Source: Labrys okinawensis
GTDB lineage: Bacteria > Pseudomonadota > Alphaproteobacteria > Rhizobiales > Labraceae
DNA length: 64,000 nt
Reading direction: 5' to 3'
Assembly (NCBI RefSeq): GCF_002982075.1
Contig: NZ_PUEJ01000011.1
Coordinates: 62,001 to 126,000, forward strand
The notes under the pieces: generated by a model
What the model saw: only the letters and a program-made list of their open reading frames with translations
Databases searched by the model: none
What the model was told of the DNA's origin: nothing
Program-made: the position numbers and the translations under genes
Part shown: positions 25,639 to 33,733 of the stretch, piece after piece
Layout of the letters: each line of letters starts with the position of its first letter
How positions within the stretch are numbered: position 1 is the first letter of the stretch

Positions 25639-25708
25639 GTTTTCGCTCCGCCCGCGGGATGAAAAGGTGGTCATTCCCAAAGGTGTAGCGGATCTCCGCC
25701 GGATGGCG

Positions 25709-25722
25709 TTGATCTTGCGCAA
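25709..25722. promoter_or_regulatory. FixK/FNR-type box (usp at 25638)
   Basis: TTGATCTTGCGCAA fits TTG(A/C)-N6-(T/G)CAA. Its centre is about 78 bp upstream of the start codon of the minus-strand Usp gene. Confidence 0.55.
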
Positions 25723-25737
25723 AAGGCCCGTGAACCG

Positions 25738-26223
25738 ATGGCGAAGAAGAGTGCCGGGATCCTGCTCTATCGGCTGAAAAGCTCCGACATCGAAATTCTC
25801 CTCGTTCACCCCGGAGGACCTTTCTGGGCAAAGCGAGATCCGCAGGCCTGGTCGATCCCCAAAGGAGAATATGATGCCGGCGAGGATGCCTACAGCGCTG
25901 CCCTGCGTGAGTTCGAGGAAGAACTCGGGGCGCCGTGCCCCCGTGCCGTGCCGATTGACCTGGGTGAAATCCACTATTCCAGCGGTAAGCGCCTGGTTGC
26001 CTGGGCGATGGCAGGCGATTTCGATCCCCATGAGCTGCGCAGCAATATGTTCGAGATGGAGTGGCCGCCTCGCAGCCGGCGCATCCAGGAATTTCCCGAA
26101 GTGGACAAGGCACAGTGGTTCGCGATGGCGGAGGCGCGTGGCAAGATCCTGCCCGCTCAGCGGCCTTTCCTGGACCGATTGGCAGAGCAGCTCAGGCGTG
26201 GCGGCCATTCTGCGCCGAGATAA
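25738..26223 (+). CDS. Nudix hydrolase
   Basis: 161 residues. The Nudix box reads GEYDAGEDAYSAALREF followed by EEELGA (G-x5-E-x7-R-E-x2-E-E-x-G), with all the catalytic glutamates present. The N-terminal SAGILLYRLKSSDIEILLVH and HPGGPFWAKRDPQAWSIPKG segments fit the subgroup of Nudix proteins acting on NTP-type or diadenosine substrates. Divergent from the Usp gene; its start lies too close to the FixK-type box for activation from it. Substrate unknown. Confidence 0.9.
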   Translation: MAKKSAGILLYRLKSSDIEILLVHPGGPFWAKRDPQAWSIPKGEYDAGEDAYSAALREFEEELGAPCPRAVPIDLGEIHYSSGKRLVAWAMAGDFDPHELRSNMFEMEWPPRSRRIQEFPEVDKAQWFAMAEARGKILPAQRPFLDRLAEQLRRGGHSAPR

Positions 26224-26289
26224 TCCCGTTTTCAGATCGATATCTCGGAAGAATGGATCGCCGATCTGCTCCATGCGGAGATGGGTTGG

Positions 26290-28248
26290 TCATGCCGGCT
26301 GGTTCGCGGGTGGCGACGCCGGGCGCAAGGCCCGTAGGGCGTTGAGAACGACGGCAAGATCGATCGCCTCCTGGAGAAAGGCGCCGGCCACAGGGTCAAG
26401 ATAGCCCAACGCGGCACTCACCATGCCGATCAGCGAGAGCCCCATGCCGATCAATACGCTCTGCAGGGCAATCCGGCGGGTGCGGTGTGCGATAGCGAGC
26501 GCTTCTGCGATACGTTCGATCCTGTCGACGAGCACCACCACGTCGGCCGCCTCGGACGCAGCGACGGCGCCCCGTGCCCCGAGCGCGGCGCCCACGTCGG
26601 CGGCCGCGAGCGCGGGGGCGTCGTTGATGCCGTCTCCGACCATCATGGTGGGCCTACGACGCTTTTCCGCTGTTACGGCAGCCACCTTGTCCTCCGGCGT
26701 TGCGTCGGAGATGACGTCGTCCAGCCCGAGCGACGTCGCGATGGGCCGGGCGACGTCGGCGCGGTCGCCGGTCAGCAGGACAATGCGCTCGATCCCGTTG
26801 GTGCGAAATGCCTCGAGGGTCGAATGCGCATCCGGGCGCAGCTCGTCCTTGAACAGAACGCGGCCGGCATAATGGCCGTTCGAGGAAACGTGGAGTGCAG
26901 CGTGGCCCGCCGGCACCGAGGAAGCCTTTTCGATCCCGGCACCAGGCAGGACGAAGTCGAGACGCCCGATCCTGACGCGGGCCTCCCCGACAAATCCTGC
27001 CACGCCGTCTCCCGGGCTCTCATGGGCGTCGGCCGGTGGAATGAGATCGACATGGCGCCGGTGTGCTTCTTCGACGAGAGCCTGCGACATGACGTGATGG
27101 GACGCCTGACCGACAGAGCAGGCCATGCGCAGGAGCTGCTCGACCGTCACGGATCGCTCGGGTTCGATCCGCGCGATCGAGGGATAGCCGCGCGTCAATG
27201 TTCCTGTCTTGTCGAGCAGGACGGTACGGATCCGAGCCATTGTCTCGAGCGTGCCCGCGGTCTTGACCATCACGCCGTGCTTGGCGCAGCGCGACATGCC
27301 GGCGACGAGCGCGACAGGCACGGCGAGGATGAGCGGACAGGGGGTCGCCACCACGAGGACGGCGAGCGCGCGGTGAGGAGAGTCTGATATCCACCAGGCC
27401 AGCCCGGCCAACCCCAGGGTCAGCACGAGGAAGCAGATGGCATAGCGATCCGCCATGCGCGCCATGGGAGCCTTGGATTGACGGGCACCTTCCACGAGGC
27501 GGAGGATTGCTGCGTATGTGCTCTCTCGCGCAGCTTTGGCAACCCGCAGATCGAAGGCGGCTCCCGCGTTCACGATGCCACTCGCAAGGGTATCGCCGGC
27601 GAGCCTTCTCACCGGCAGGGCTTCCCCCGTCAGGGCTGACTCGTCCAAGGTCGCATCCGGCCCGATCAACTGCCCGTCGGCGGGCAGGACATCGCCGGGA
27701 CGCACCAGGATGCGATCGCCAGGCAATAGGGATTCGATCGGCACCGTCAGGAGCCGGTCGCCTTGATAGAGCTGGGCGGTGCGGGCGACCCGGCTGAGCA
27801 AGGCCGTCATGGCTGAACTCGCGCGACCCTGCGCGAATTGCTCCAGGGTCTGGCCTCCCGCAAACATCAAGGCGATGACGACACCGGCAAGGGCTTCGCC
27901 GCTCCAAATGGCCCCCGCCATTGCCAAAGCCGCAATGATGTCCAAGCCGACATTTCCATGCGCCAAGCCGCGCAGGATGGTGATCGCCAGGGCGACCAGC
28001 ACTGGTACGGTACCGGCCAGCCATAGGATGTGCGCGACTTCCAAATGCCCCAGCAGGAAAGCAACCAATCCTGCCAGCAGCGCAGCTGCCGGAATCGCGG
28101 CGAGCACTGCGAAAGCCATCCGAGGCAGGCCAGCCTGCGGATGGTCGGATGCATCCTTGGAATCCGCGCCGCGTCGTGCCGGAAAGGAGAGGTCGTGAAC
28201 CATGGAATGGCCTAAAGGCGAAGCCGGATCGGCATCGAAAAACGACAC
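26290..28248 (-). CDS. Heavy-metal translocating P1B-type ATPase lacking an N-terminal metal-binding domain
   Basis: 652 residues from a GTG at 28248, or 637 from the ATG at 28203; neither has a good ribosome site. The P1B core is complete: membrane motif TPCPLILAVPVA (CPx-type, Cys304), phosphorylation site DKTGTLTRG (Asp346), actuator DESALTGEALP, and hinge MVGDGINDAPAL. No HMA (CxxC) domain precedes the first membrane helix. The nucleotide-domain HP locus, normally SEHPLA, reads SHHVMSQA (383-390). It follows a Usp gene by about 100 bp and likely exports a divalent or monovalent soft metal under low-oxygen or stress control. Confidence 0.9.
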   Translation of the reverse strand: MSFFDADPASPLGHSMVHDLSFPARRGADSKDASDHPQAGLPRMAFAVLAAIPAAALLAGLVAFLLGHLEVAHILWLAGTVPVLVALAITILRGLAHGNVGLDIIAALAMAGAIWSGEALAGVVIALMFAGGQTLEQFAQGRASSAMTALLSRVARTAQLYQGDRLLTVPIESLLPGDRILVRPGDVLPADGQLIGPDATLDESALTGEALPVRRLAGDTLASGIVNAGAAFDLRVAKAARESTYAAILRLVEGARQSKAPMARMADRYAICFLVLTLGLAGLAWWISDSPHRALAVLVVATPCPLILAVPVALVAGMSRCAKHGVMVKTAGTLETMARIRTVLLDKTGTLTRGYPSIARIEPERSVTVEQLLRMACSVGQASHHVMSQALVEEAHRRHVDLIPPADAHESPGDGVAGFVGEARVRIGRLDFVLPGAGIEKASSVPAGHAALHVSSNGHYAGRVLFKDELRPDAHSTLEAFRTNGIERIVLLTGDRADVARPIATSLGLDDVISDATPEDKVAAVTAEKRRRPTMMVGDGINDAPALAAADVGAALGARGAVAASEAADVVVLVDRIERIAEALAIAHRTRRIALQSVLIGMGLSLIGMVSAALGYLDPVAGAFLQEAIDLAVVLNALRALRPASPPANQPA

Positions 28249-28311
28249 CCTCGGGCTGCGCGAGAATGTCCAGGTCGCCGCCGCGCGAAGGCAGGCTCTC
28301 GGTTGTCGCTG

Positions 28312-29208
28312 TCAATGAGCCATCAGGAGCGGAATATCGGCCTTCTCGACCAGTTCAACGGTCGTGCCGCCCATGATCCATTCCCTCACGCGAGAATGCC
28401 CGTAGGCGCCGGCAACGATCAGATCCGCCGAAATGCGATGCGCTTCCTGCAGAAGTGTGCTCGTTACATCCTGCGTGAGGGGAAGAACTTCCACCACCGT
28501 CTCCACGCCGTGCCGCGCCAGATAGGTCGCGATATCCGCCTGGCCGATGTTCTCGTCGGGCTCGGCGCCTCGTTCGCCCTCCTCGACGGTTACAACTTTG
28601 ACGAGCGATGACAATCTGAGGAGCGGCAGGGCTTCCGCGACAGCCCTGCTGGCTTCCTTGGTATCGGTCCAGCAGACCAGCACGGTCCGAATCGGCTGCC
28701 TCGGGGGTTGTCCGGGCGGCACCAGGTAGACGCTCCGGCCGCTTTCGAACATGACCGCTTCGATCAATTGCCTCCAATCGGTGCCTGTCTCGTCCTCACG
28801 GGGACAACTGCCGATGAACAGGTCGGTGGTTCGGACTTCCGTCGCCAGAAGAGAGGATAGCCATCCCGCAGAATCCTCGATGCGCCGGAGTTCGTTGGCG
28901 ACGGAAAGGCGTTCACAGCGCTGTTGCAGCCGTTCGATTGCAGCTGTGGCGCGTTGCTGGATTTCATCCACCCTGTCCATGCTGACGCCCGTGCCCATCT
29001 CACCGGCATAAATTGAAATATCGGGCAAGAGGCTGGTGAAAAGGCCGGTGAGATGGGCGCCAAAAGTCGCCGCCAGCATCTCGGCGTGGGAGAGGCGAAC
29101 TTCGTCTTCCTTGCTGCCATCGAGATGGACGGCAATGGTCTTGTAGTCATCCGGGTGAATGGGGGCCCTGGCTTCCAATAGCTGGGTCGAGGAAATATCG
29201 GCTTTCAT
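28312..29208 (-). CDS. Universal stress protein, two UspA domains
   Basis: 298 residues from the ATG at 29208, preceded by CAGGAGGG at ideal spacing; the longer frame to 29268 is not needed. Two Usp folds (YKTIAVHLDGSKEDE and RTVLVCWTDTKEASRAV) with the C-terminal loop GAYGHSRVREWIMGG. It is upstream of the metal ATPase in the same direction and probably shares its transcript. A TTGA-N6-TCAA box lies 94 bp upstream. Confidence 0.92.
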   Translation of the reverse strand: MKADISSTQLLEARAPIHPDDYKTIAVHLDGSKEDEVRLSHAEMLAATFGAHLTGLFTSLLPDISIYAGEMGTGVSMDRVDEIQQRATAAIERLQQRCERLSVANELRRIEDSAGWLSSLLATEVRTTDLFIGSCPREDETGTDWRQLIEAVMFESGRSVYLVPPGQPPRQPIRTVLVCWTDTKEASRAVAEALPLLRLSSLVKVVTVEEGERGAEPDENIGQADIATYLARHGVETVVEVLPLTQDVTSTLLQEAHRISADLIVAGAYGHSRVREWIMGGTTVELVEKADIPLLMAH

Positions 29209-29294
29209 TGAACCCTCCTGATTGCGGGAATCCACGCCCTTGGCGTGCCTCGATCGGAATGATGCCAACCTTGCGTCTTCGAGACTCCATTGCG

Positions 29295-29308
29295 TTGATC
29301 TGGCTCAA
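29295..29308. promoter_or_regulatory. FixK/FNR-type box (usp at 29208)
   Basis: TTGATCTGGCTCAA, centre about 94 bp upstream of the Usp start codon. It may once also have served the plus-strand ABC genes now separated from it by the IS110 insertion. Confidence 0.65.
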
Positions 29309-29489
29309 GAGGAAGCAGCCGGAGGTCAAATTATCGCAATCCATGGTGCCCGATCCCGAGGTTTCGGAACCCGCAGAGCTTGCGCTGAATCAAAGCCGAG
29401 TTCGCGTTCCCACTCTAGACAGGTCGATACGCCGCAGTGGTCGGGGGTCTTTGCGGGCCGCCAGGTCAACGGGGTCGTGCACCCTGTGT

Positions 29490-29640
29490 AGTTGGAATGT
29501 GTCAGGATGGGTGCGGGCGAGAGACCGTGTGCACCCCGGCCCGTTAAGGCCGTTTTCCGGCTTGGTCCTCGCCCGCGTTCGAGTACCCAACCTGAACAGT
29601 TGATCGAGGCCGCACCACCGGACCTCGTAGCACAGGGATA
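29490..29640 (+). ncRNA. Candidate IS110 bridge RNA
   Basis: Upstream of the transposase, GCGGGCGAG (29513-29521) pairs perfectly with CTCGCCCGC (29568-29576); GACC/GGTC extends the stem by four pairs past a bulge. The enclosed loop contains GGCC repeats (about 29538-29550) able to form an inner stem. IS110-group elements encode a bridge RNA in this left-end region whose loops pair with target and donor DNA. Assignment of loops is not attempted. Confidence 0.45.
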
Positions 29641-29646
29641 GGCGCG

Positions 29647-30582
29647 ATGATCATACACCCTGGCTTCATCGGGATCGATGTCTCCAAACACCATCTCGAC
29701 ATTTTCAATGCCACCACCCAGCATGTCGAGCGCATCGACAACACCCCACAGGCGATCACCTCGACTTTCGAGCGCTTGCGAGCCGATCCAATCAAGCTCG
29801 TCGCCTTCGAAGCGACCGGGCCTTATGATGGGCCGTTGCGTACGGCTCTGGCCAGCCTGCAACTGTCCCTTGTCCGCATCAATCCGGCCCGTGCCCGCGA
29901 CTTTGCCAAGTCCATCGGCCTGCTGGCCAAGACCGACGCCATCGACGCCCGCATGCTCGCCGCCATGGCCCAGTGCCTCAACCTGCAAGCCGACCCTGCC
30001 GATGATCCCCACCGCCAGCAACTGGCCTTGCTGCACAAGCGCCGCGACCAGTTCGTCGCCACCCGCAAGCAGGAACTGACGCGCCTGGCTCAAGCCGACA
30101 TGGCCCAGATCCGCGACAGCCTCCTGGACCATCTCGCCTGGCTGGAGGCCGCCATTGCCAGCCTCGACCAGCATATCACTCGCCTCATTGCCCGCCATGA
30201 CAGCCTTGAGCAAAGGCGCCAACTCATGTGCTCCACTCCAGGCATCGGCAAGGTCATTTCCACGACCCTGCTGGCTCTCCTGCCCGAACTTGGCCAACGC
30301 TCGCCCAAGACCATCGCCGCCTTGGCAGGCCTGGCTCCCTTCAATCGCGATAGCGGCCTCATGCGCGGCACACGCAAAGTCATCGGCGGCAGACGACGCG
30401 TGCGCCAGGCCCTCTACATGGCTGCTGTTTCAGCCAGCCGATCCAAATCCAACTTCGCCCAAACTTATCGCGCACTGCGACAAGCCGGAAAGCCGCCCAA
30501 ACTGGCTCTCATCGCCTTGGCCCGAAAGATCCTCATCACTCTCAATGCAATCTTGCGCGATCAGGCCCCGTTCAAGGCCTGA
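29647..30582 (+). CDS. IS110-family transposase (DEDD recombinase)
   Basis: 311 residues, intact. The N-terminal RuvC-like DEDD domain shows GIDVSKHHLDIF (first Asp), FEATGPYDGPLR (Glu) and AKTDAIDARMLA (two Asp). The C-terminal transposase_20 region shows STPGIGKVISTTLLALLPEL and the serine-bearing RVRQALYMAAVSASRSK. Complete motifs and no frameshift suggest that the element could still move, using a bridge RNA from its left end. Confidence 0.95.
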   Translation: MIIHPGFIGIDVSKHHLDIFNATTQHVERIDNTPQAITSTFERLRADPIKLVAFEATGPYDGPLRTALASLQLSLVRINPARARDFAKSIGLLAKTDAIDARMLAAMAQCLNLQADPADDPHRQQLALLHKRRDQFVATRKQELTRLAQADMAQIRDSLLDHLAWLEAAIASLDQHITRLIARHDSLEQRRQLMCSTPGIGKVISTTLLALLPELGQRSPKTIAALAGLAPFNRDSGLMRGTRKVIGGRRRVRQALYMAAVSASRSKSNFAQTYRALRQAGKPPKLALIALARKILITLNAILRDQAPFKA

Positions 30583-30638
30583 CACTCGCTCAACTACAGT
30601 TGCCGGAGGGCTGTGGCTCGCGGTCGTTGAGGAAAACC

Positions 30639-31415
30639 ATGATCCAGTCCGAGCCGCAGGCCAAGGTCGCCATCAGGGTGCGCGATCTCGTCGTTGGTTT
30701 TGGAGACAGGATCGTTCTCGATCACGTCGATCTCGACATTCGTGAAGGCGAGATCATCGGTTTGATCGGGGCCTCCGGCTCGGGCAAATCCGTTCTGTTG
30801 CGCAGCATCGTGGGGCTGGTGCCCAAGCGCGCCGGCAGCATCGAGATATTGGGACTCAATCTCGACGCGCCCGGTGCCGAGGGGCGGCGAGATCTGGGTC
30901 TTCGATGCGGTATCATGTTTCAGCAGGGGGCCCTGTTCTCTTCCCTGACGGTGAGGGAGAACATCCAATTGCCGATGCGCGAGTTTCTCGATCTTTCCGA
31001 CCATCTGATGGATGAACTCGCCATGTACAAACTGAAGACCGTAGGGCTGCCGGCGGATGCGGCCGACAAATATCCCGCCCAACTCTCCGGCGGGATGGCA
31101 AAGCGCGTCGCGCTGGCCCGCGCATTGGCTCTCGATCTGGAGATCCTTTTTCTGGACGAGCCTACCTCGGGTCTCGATCCGATCGGCGCCGGTGATTTCG
31201 ACGCGCTGGTCTCCGTTCTCCATCACACCATGAAGCTGACGACCTTCATGGTAACGCACGATTTGGACAGCTTGCGCAATGTGTGCAGTCGGATTGTCGC
31301 GATCGCCAAGGGCAGGATTGTCGCCAGCGGTGGTTTGGAGGCGATGCTGGTCTCCCAAGATCCCTGGGTCAAAGCTTATTTTCATGGTGCCCGTGGCCAG
31401 GCGGCTTTTGGCTGA
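30639..31415 (+). CDS. ABC transporter ATP-binding protein (MlaF/Ttg2A-like)
   Basis: 258 residues from the ATG at 30639 with TTGAGGAAA upstream. Walker A GASGSGKSVLLR, the MlaF-type signature LSGGMAKRVALARAL, Walker B LEILFLDEPTSGLDPIG, and TFMVTHDLDSL. The family powers phospholipid or toluene-tolerance transporters with MlaE and MlaD partners, but neither is next to it. The downstream gene is an ABC exporter-type membrane domain lacking its own ATPase domain. Located directly behind the IS110 element, which may have cut its original promoter. Confidence 0.9.
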   Translation: MIQSEPQAKVAIRVRDLVVGFGDRIVLDHVDLDIREGEIIGLIGASGSGKSVLLRSIVGLVPKRAGSIEILGLNLDAPGAEGRRDLGLRCGIMFQQGALFSSLTVRENIQLPMREFLDLSDHLMDELAMYKLKTVGLPADAADKYPAQLSGGMAKRVALARALALDLEILFLDEPTSGLDPIGAGDFDALVSVLHHTMKLTTFMVTHDLDSLRNVCSRIVAIAKGRIVASGGLEAMLVSQDPWVKAYFHGARGQAAFG

Positions 31416-31488
31416 GCCCTTGGCGTATTCCGGTTTCAGTTGCTCATGCCGTTGAGCCGGCTGAGGTAACGTCGATGGGGATGGGCGC

Positions 31489-32430
31489 ATGCCTCGCAGT
31501 CTGTATCGCTTCATCTGGCAGGTGAGTGGCGCCCATCAGTTATGGATCACGGTCCTGTCGATCCTTTTGTTCGGGATCGGCACCTCCTCTCTCGAAGTGC
31601 AAAGACGGATCGTTAACGATGCGCTTCGCGGTGGTATCTATGGCCCCATCTTCACGCTGGCCGGCCTTTATTTGAGCATCAGCCTAGCCGAGGGCCTGGT
31701 GAAGCTCTGCCTCAACATCTACAGGAACTGGATCGGGGAGAGGGCCGTCCGGACATTGCGCCAATCTGTGTTCGTGGCTGGGCAGGGCGGTGCGATCGTG
31801 CCGGTTCCGGACCTGACCGAAGGCATTCAGCTTTCGATCGTTCTGGAGGAGGCAGATCCGCTTGGAGGATTTGTGGGCGAGGCTTTTTCAGAGCCGGTTT
31901 TGCAGGCAGGAGTGCTGATTTCCGTCGTCGGATATCTTCTCTATCTGCAGCCCTTGATGGCGCTCGTCGTAGTGTTCGTCTTCTTTCCTCAGATCGGTTT
32001 CGTGCCCCTCATGCAGAACGCCATCAACAGACGGGTGCAGATGAGGGTAGGCCTTCTGCGCGAAATGAGCGGCGCCATCGTGGGTGCAGGAGGAGCGGTT
32101 GACGGCGATGGCCGTCAGCACACGCGCATCCACACGATATTCCTGCAGAACATGGCCATCTACAAGCTCAAGTTCTCCATGAATTTCCTGATGAACCTGA
32201 TGACCCAGCTCGGCGTAACGGCGATCCTGGCATTGGGGGGCTATTTCGTCGTCCTCGGGCAAATCGAGATCGGCACGGTGGTTGCCTTCCTCTCGGGACT
32301 GAGCAGAATCAACGATCCGTGGGGCGATCTGGTCACCTGGTATCGGGATCTGCAGGCGACGCGCGTGAAATATCGCCTCTTGTGCGAAGCCCAGAAGCTG
32401 GGAGCGATCGCGGGAGGGGCCGGGGAATGA
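31489..32430 (+). CDS. ABC transporter transmembrane-domain protein without ATPase domain
   Basis: 313 residues with about five to six membrane segments (WITVLSILLFGIGTSS, LAGLYLSISLAEGLVKL, VLISVVGYLLYLQPLMALVV, ILALGGYFVVLGQIEIGTVV). The pattern, including EEADPLGGFVGEAFSEPVLQ and the final LSRINDPWGDLVTWYRDLQA, resembles the membrane half of type-1 ABC exporters, but the chain ends where the nucleotide-binding domain normally begins. Its ATPase could be the preceding gene product, 73 bp upstream. GTAACG-type weak start site; function unknown. Confidence 0.8.
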   Translation: MPRSLYRFIWQVSGAHQLWITVLSILLFGIGTSSLEVQRRIVNDALRGGIYGPIFTLAGLYLSISLAEGLVKLCLNIYRNWIGERAVRTLRQSVFVAGQGGAIVPVPDLTEGIQLSIVLEEADPLGGFVGEAFSEPVLQAGVLISVVGYLLYLQPLMALVVVFVFFPQIGFVPLMQNAINRRVQMRVGLLREMSGAIVGAGGAVDGDGRQHTRIHTIFLQNMAIYKLKFSMNFLMNLMTQLGVTAILALGGYFVVLGQIEIGTVVAFLSGLSRINDPWGDLVTWYRDLQATRVKYRLLCEAQKLGAIAGGAGE

Positions 32431-32613
32431 AGGCTGCGGAAGGCTTCGCTGACCGGAACAATCGATCGTTTTCGCGGGCCTGATGCGGCCTTCGGCTTTC
32501 TGGCGGTGAGGAGCGTGGATCTTCGGGAGGGCAAAATCTCCTGGAGATGGACGCTCTCCGGCAGTCGCATCCTAGCGATAAGGGTTAAGGGCTGAATCGG
32601 GGGTTGTCGCGTC

Positions 32614-33732
32614 CTACTGAGCCGCCAGGAGTGCCTTGCGAAAACGTATGCTCGCGATCAGAAAGAAAACACCGCCGATCGCCGTCAACGCCGCAAGCTG
32701 GGGCCAGATGATGGAAAGGTCGGCGCCTCGGTAGAGGATGGCCTGGGATAGGCTGACGAAATGAGGCGAGGGGGTGAATTGCATGACCGTCTGGAGCCAT
32801 TCGGGCATGCTCTCCATCGGCGTGGTACTCCCCGACAGCAGATTCATGACGATGAGGATCGGCATCACCAGCAACCCGAATTGCGCCATCGAGGTGGAGA
32901 CGGTGGAAATCAGGATACCGAGCGCGGTGACCGAGAACAGGTAGACGATGCTTGCCCCGACGAACAGAAAGAGGGAACCTGCGACCGGAACACCCAGAAG
33001 GTGCTCGACGACGATCAGGAGAGAGAGGCTGGCCGCGACGACGATAACCAGCCCGTTCGCCCAGATCTTGGCCAGCATGATCTCGAAGGGGGTGACGGGC
33101 ATCACGAGCAGATGCTCGATCGTGCCATGCTCCCTTTCGCGGATCAGCGCGGCGCCCGTGAGGATGACCGCCAGCATCGTGACATTGTTGATCACCTGCA
33201 TCACGGCGGTGAACCAGGCCGATTGCAGATTGGGATTGAACTTGGCCCGGACTACCAGGTCGATCGGGGTCGGACTGCCCGCACCGGGAAGGGCCTTCCG
33301 CGCTTCCTCGTAGATGATGCTCTGGATGTAAGAGGCACCATTTCCGGCCTGGGACATGGCCGTCGCGTCGATATTGAGCTGAACCGACGGATGGCGCCCG
33401 GCCAGGGCATCCTGTTCGAAATTGGCGGGCATTTCGACCACGAACACGAAACGTCCAGCGTTCATCGCGCGATCGACCTCGTCGGCGTCGATGAGAACCG
33501 GCTCTTCGAAGAAGGGCTTCAGCAGGGCGTCGCGCAGACGAAAGGACAGGGAGGAGCGGTCTTCGTCGACGACGGCGACCGAGGCATTCTTCACCTCGAA
33601 GGTCGCGCCGGTGGCAACCGTGTAGACGGCAAAGGTGAAAGTGTAGAGGATCAAGGCCACCAGAACGGGGTCAGCCTTCAGGCTGAAGAGTTCCTTGATG
33701 CCGAGCCGCCATATCGCGGTGAGACGGCCCAT
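32614..33732 (-). CDS. ABC-2 type transporter permease (YhhJ-like)
   Basis: 372 residues from the ATG at 33732, which lies 1 bp after the RbbA-like stop; the longer frame to 33891 overlaps that gene. One N-terminal membrane helix, a long periplasmic segment (VDEDRSSLSFRLRDALLKPF), then five helices with REREHGTIEHLLVMPVTPFE, the ABC-2 permease signature. It matches the YhhJ position in the yhiI-rbbA-yhhJ arrangement of enterobacteria. With the HlyD-type and RbbA-like proteins it forms an export system; substrate unknown. Confidence 0.9.
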   Translation of the reverse strand: MGRLTAIWRLGIKELFSLKADPVLVALILYTFTFAVYTVATGATFEVKNASVAVVDEDRSSLSFRLRDALLKPFFEEPVLIDADEVDRAMNAGRFVFVVEMPANFEQDALAGRHPSVQLNIDATAMSQAGNGASYIQSIIYEEARKALPGAGSPTPIDLVVRAKFNPNLQSAWFTAVMQVINNVTMLAVILTGAALIREREHGTIEHLLVMPVTPFEIMLAKIWANGLVIVVAASLSLLIVVEHLLGVPVAGSLFLFVGASIVYLFSVTALGILISTVSTSMAQFGLLVMPILIVMNLLSGSTTPMESMPEWLQTVMQFTPSPHFVSLSQAILYRGADLSIIWPQLAALTAIGGVFFLIASIRFRKALLAAQ

Positions 33733-33733
33733 G

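Larger units (their letters stand above)
29340..30630 (+). mobile_element. IS110-family insertion element
   Basis: Transposase at 29647-30582 with about 250-300 bp of non-coding left end and under 50 bp of right end, the typical asymmetry of the IS110 group, which has no clear terminal inverted repeats. Exact ends are not determinable by eye; the given limits are approximate. It separates the FixK-boxed Usp promoter from an ABC ATPase gene whose ribosome site (30630) is intact. Confidence 0.6.

Noticed and set aside
25639..26274. N-terminal extension of the Usp gene at 24799
   Set aside because: The extension overlaps the Nudix gene on the other strand, reads as low-quality sequence, and a proper Usp start exists at 25638.
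29209..29646. Protein-coding minus-strand frame opposite the IS110 left end
   Set aside because: It runs through the transposase in antisense and has no motif; the left end of IS110 is expected to be non-coding.
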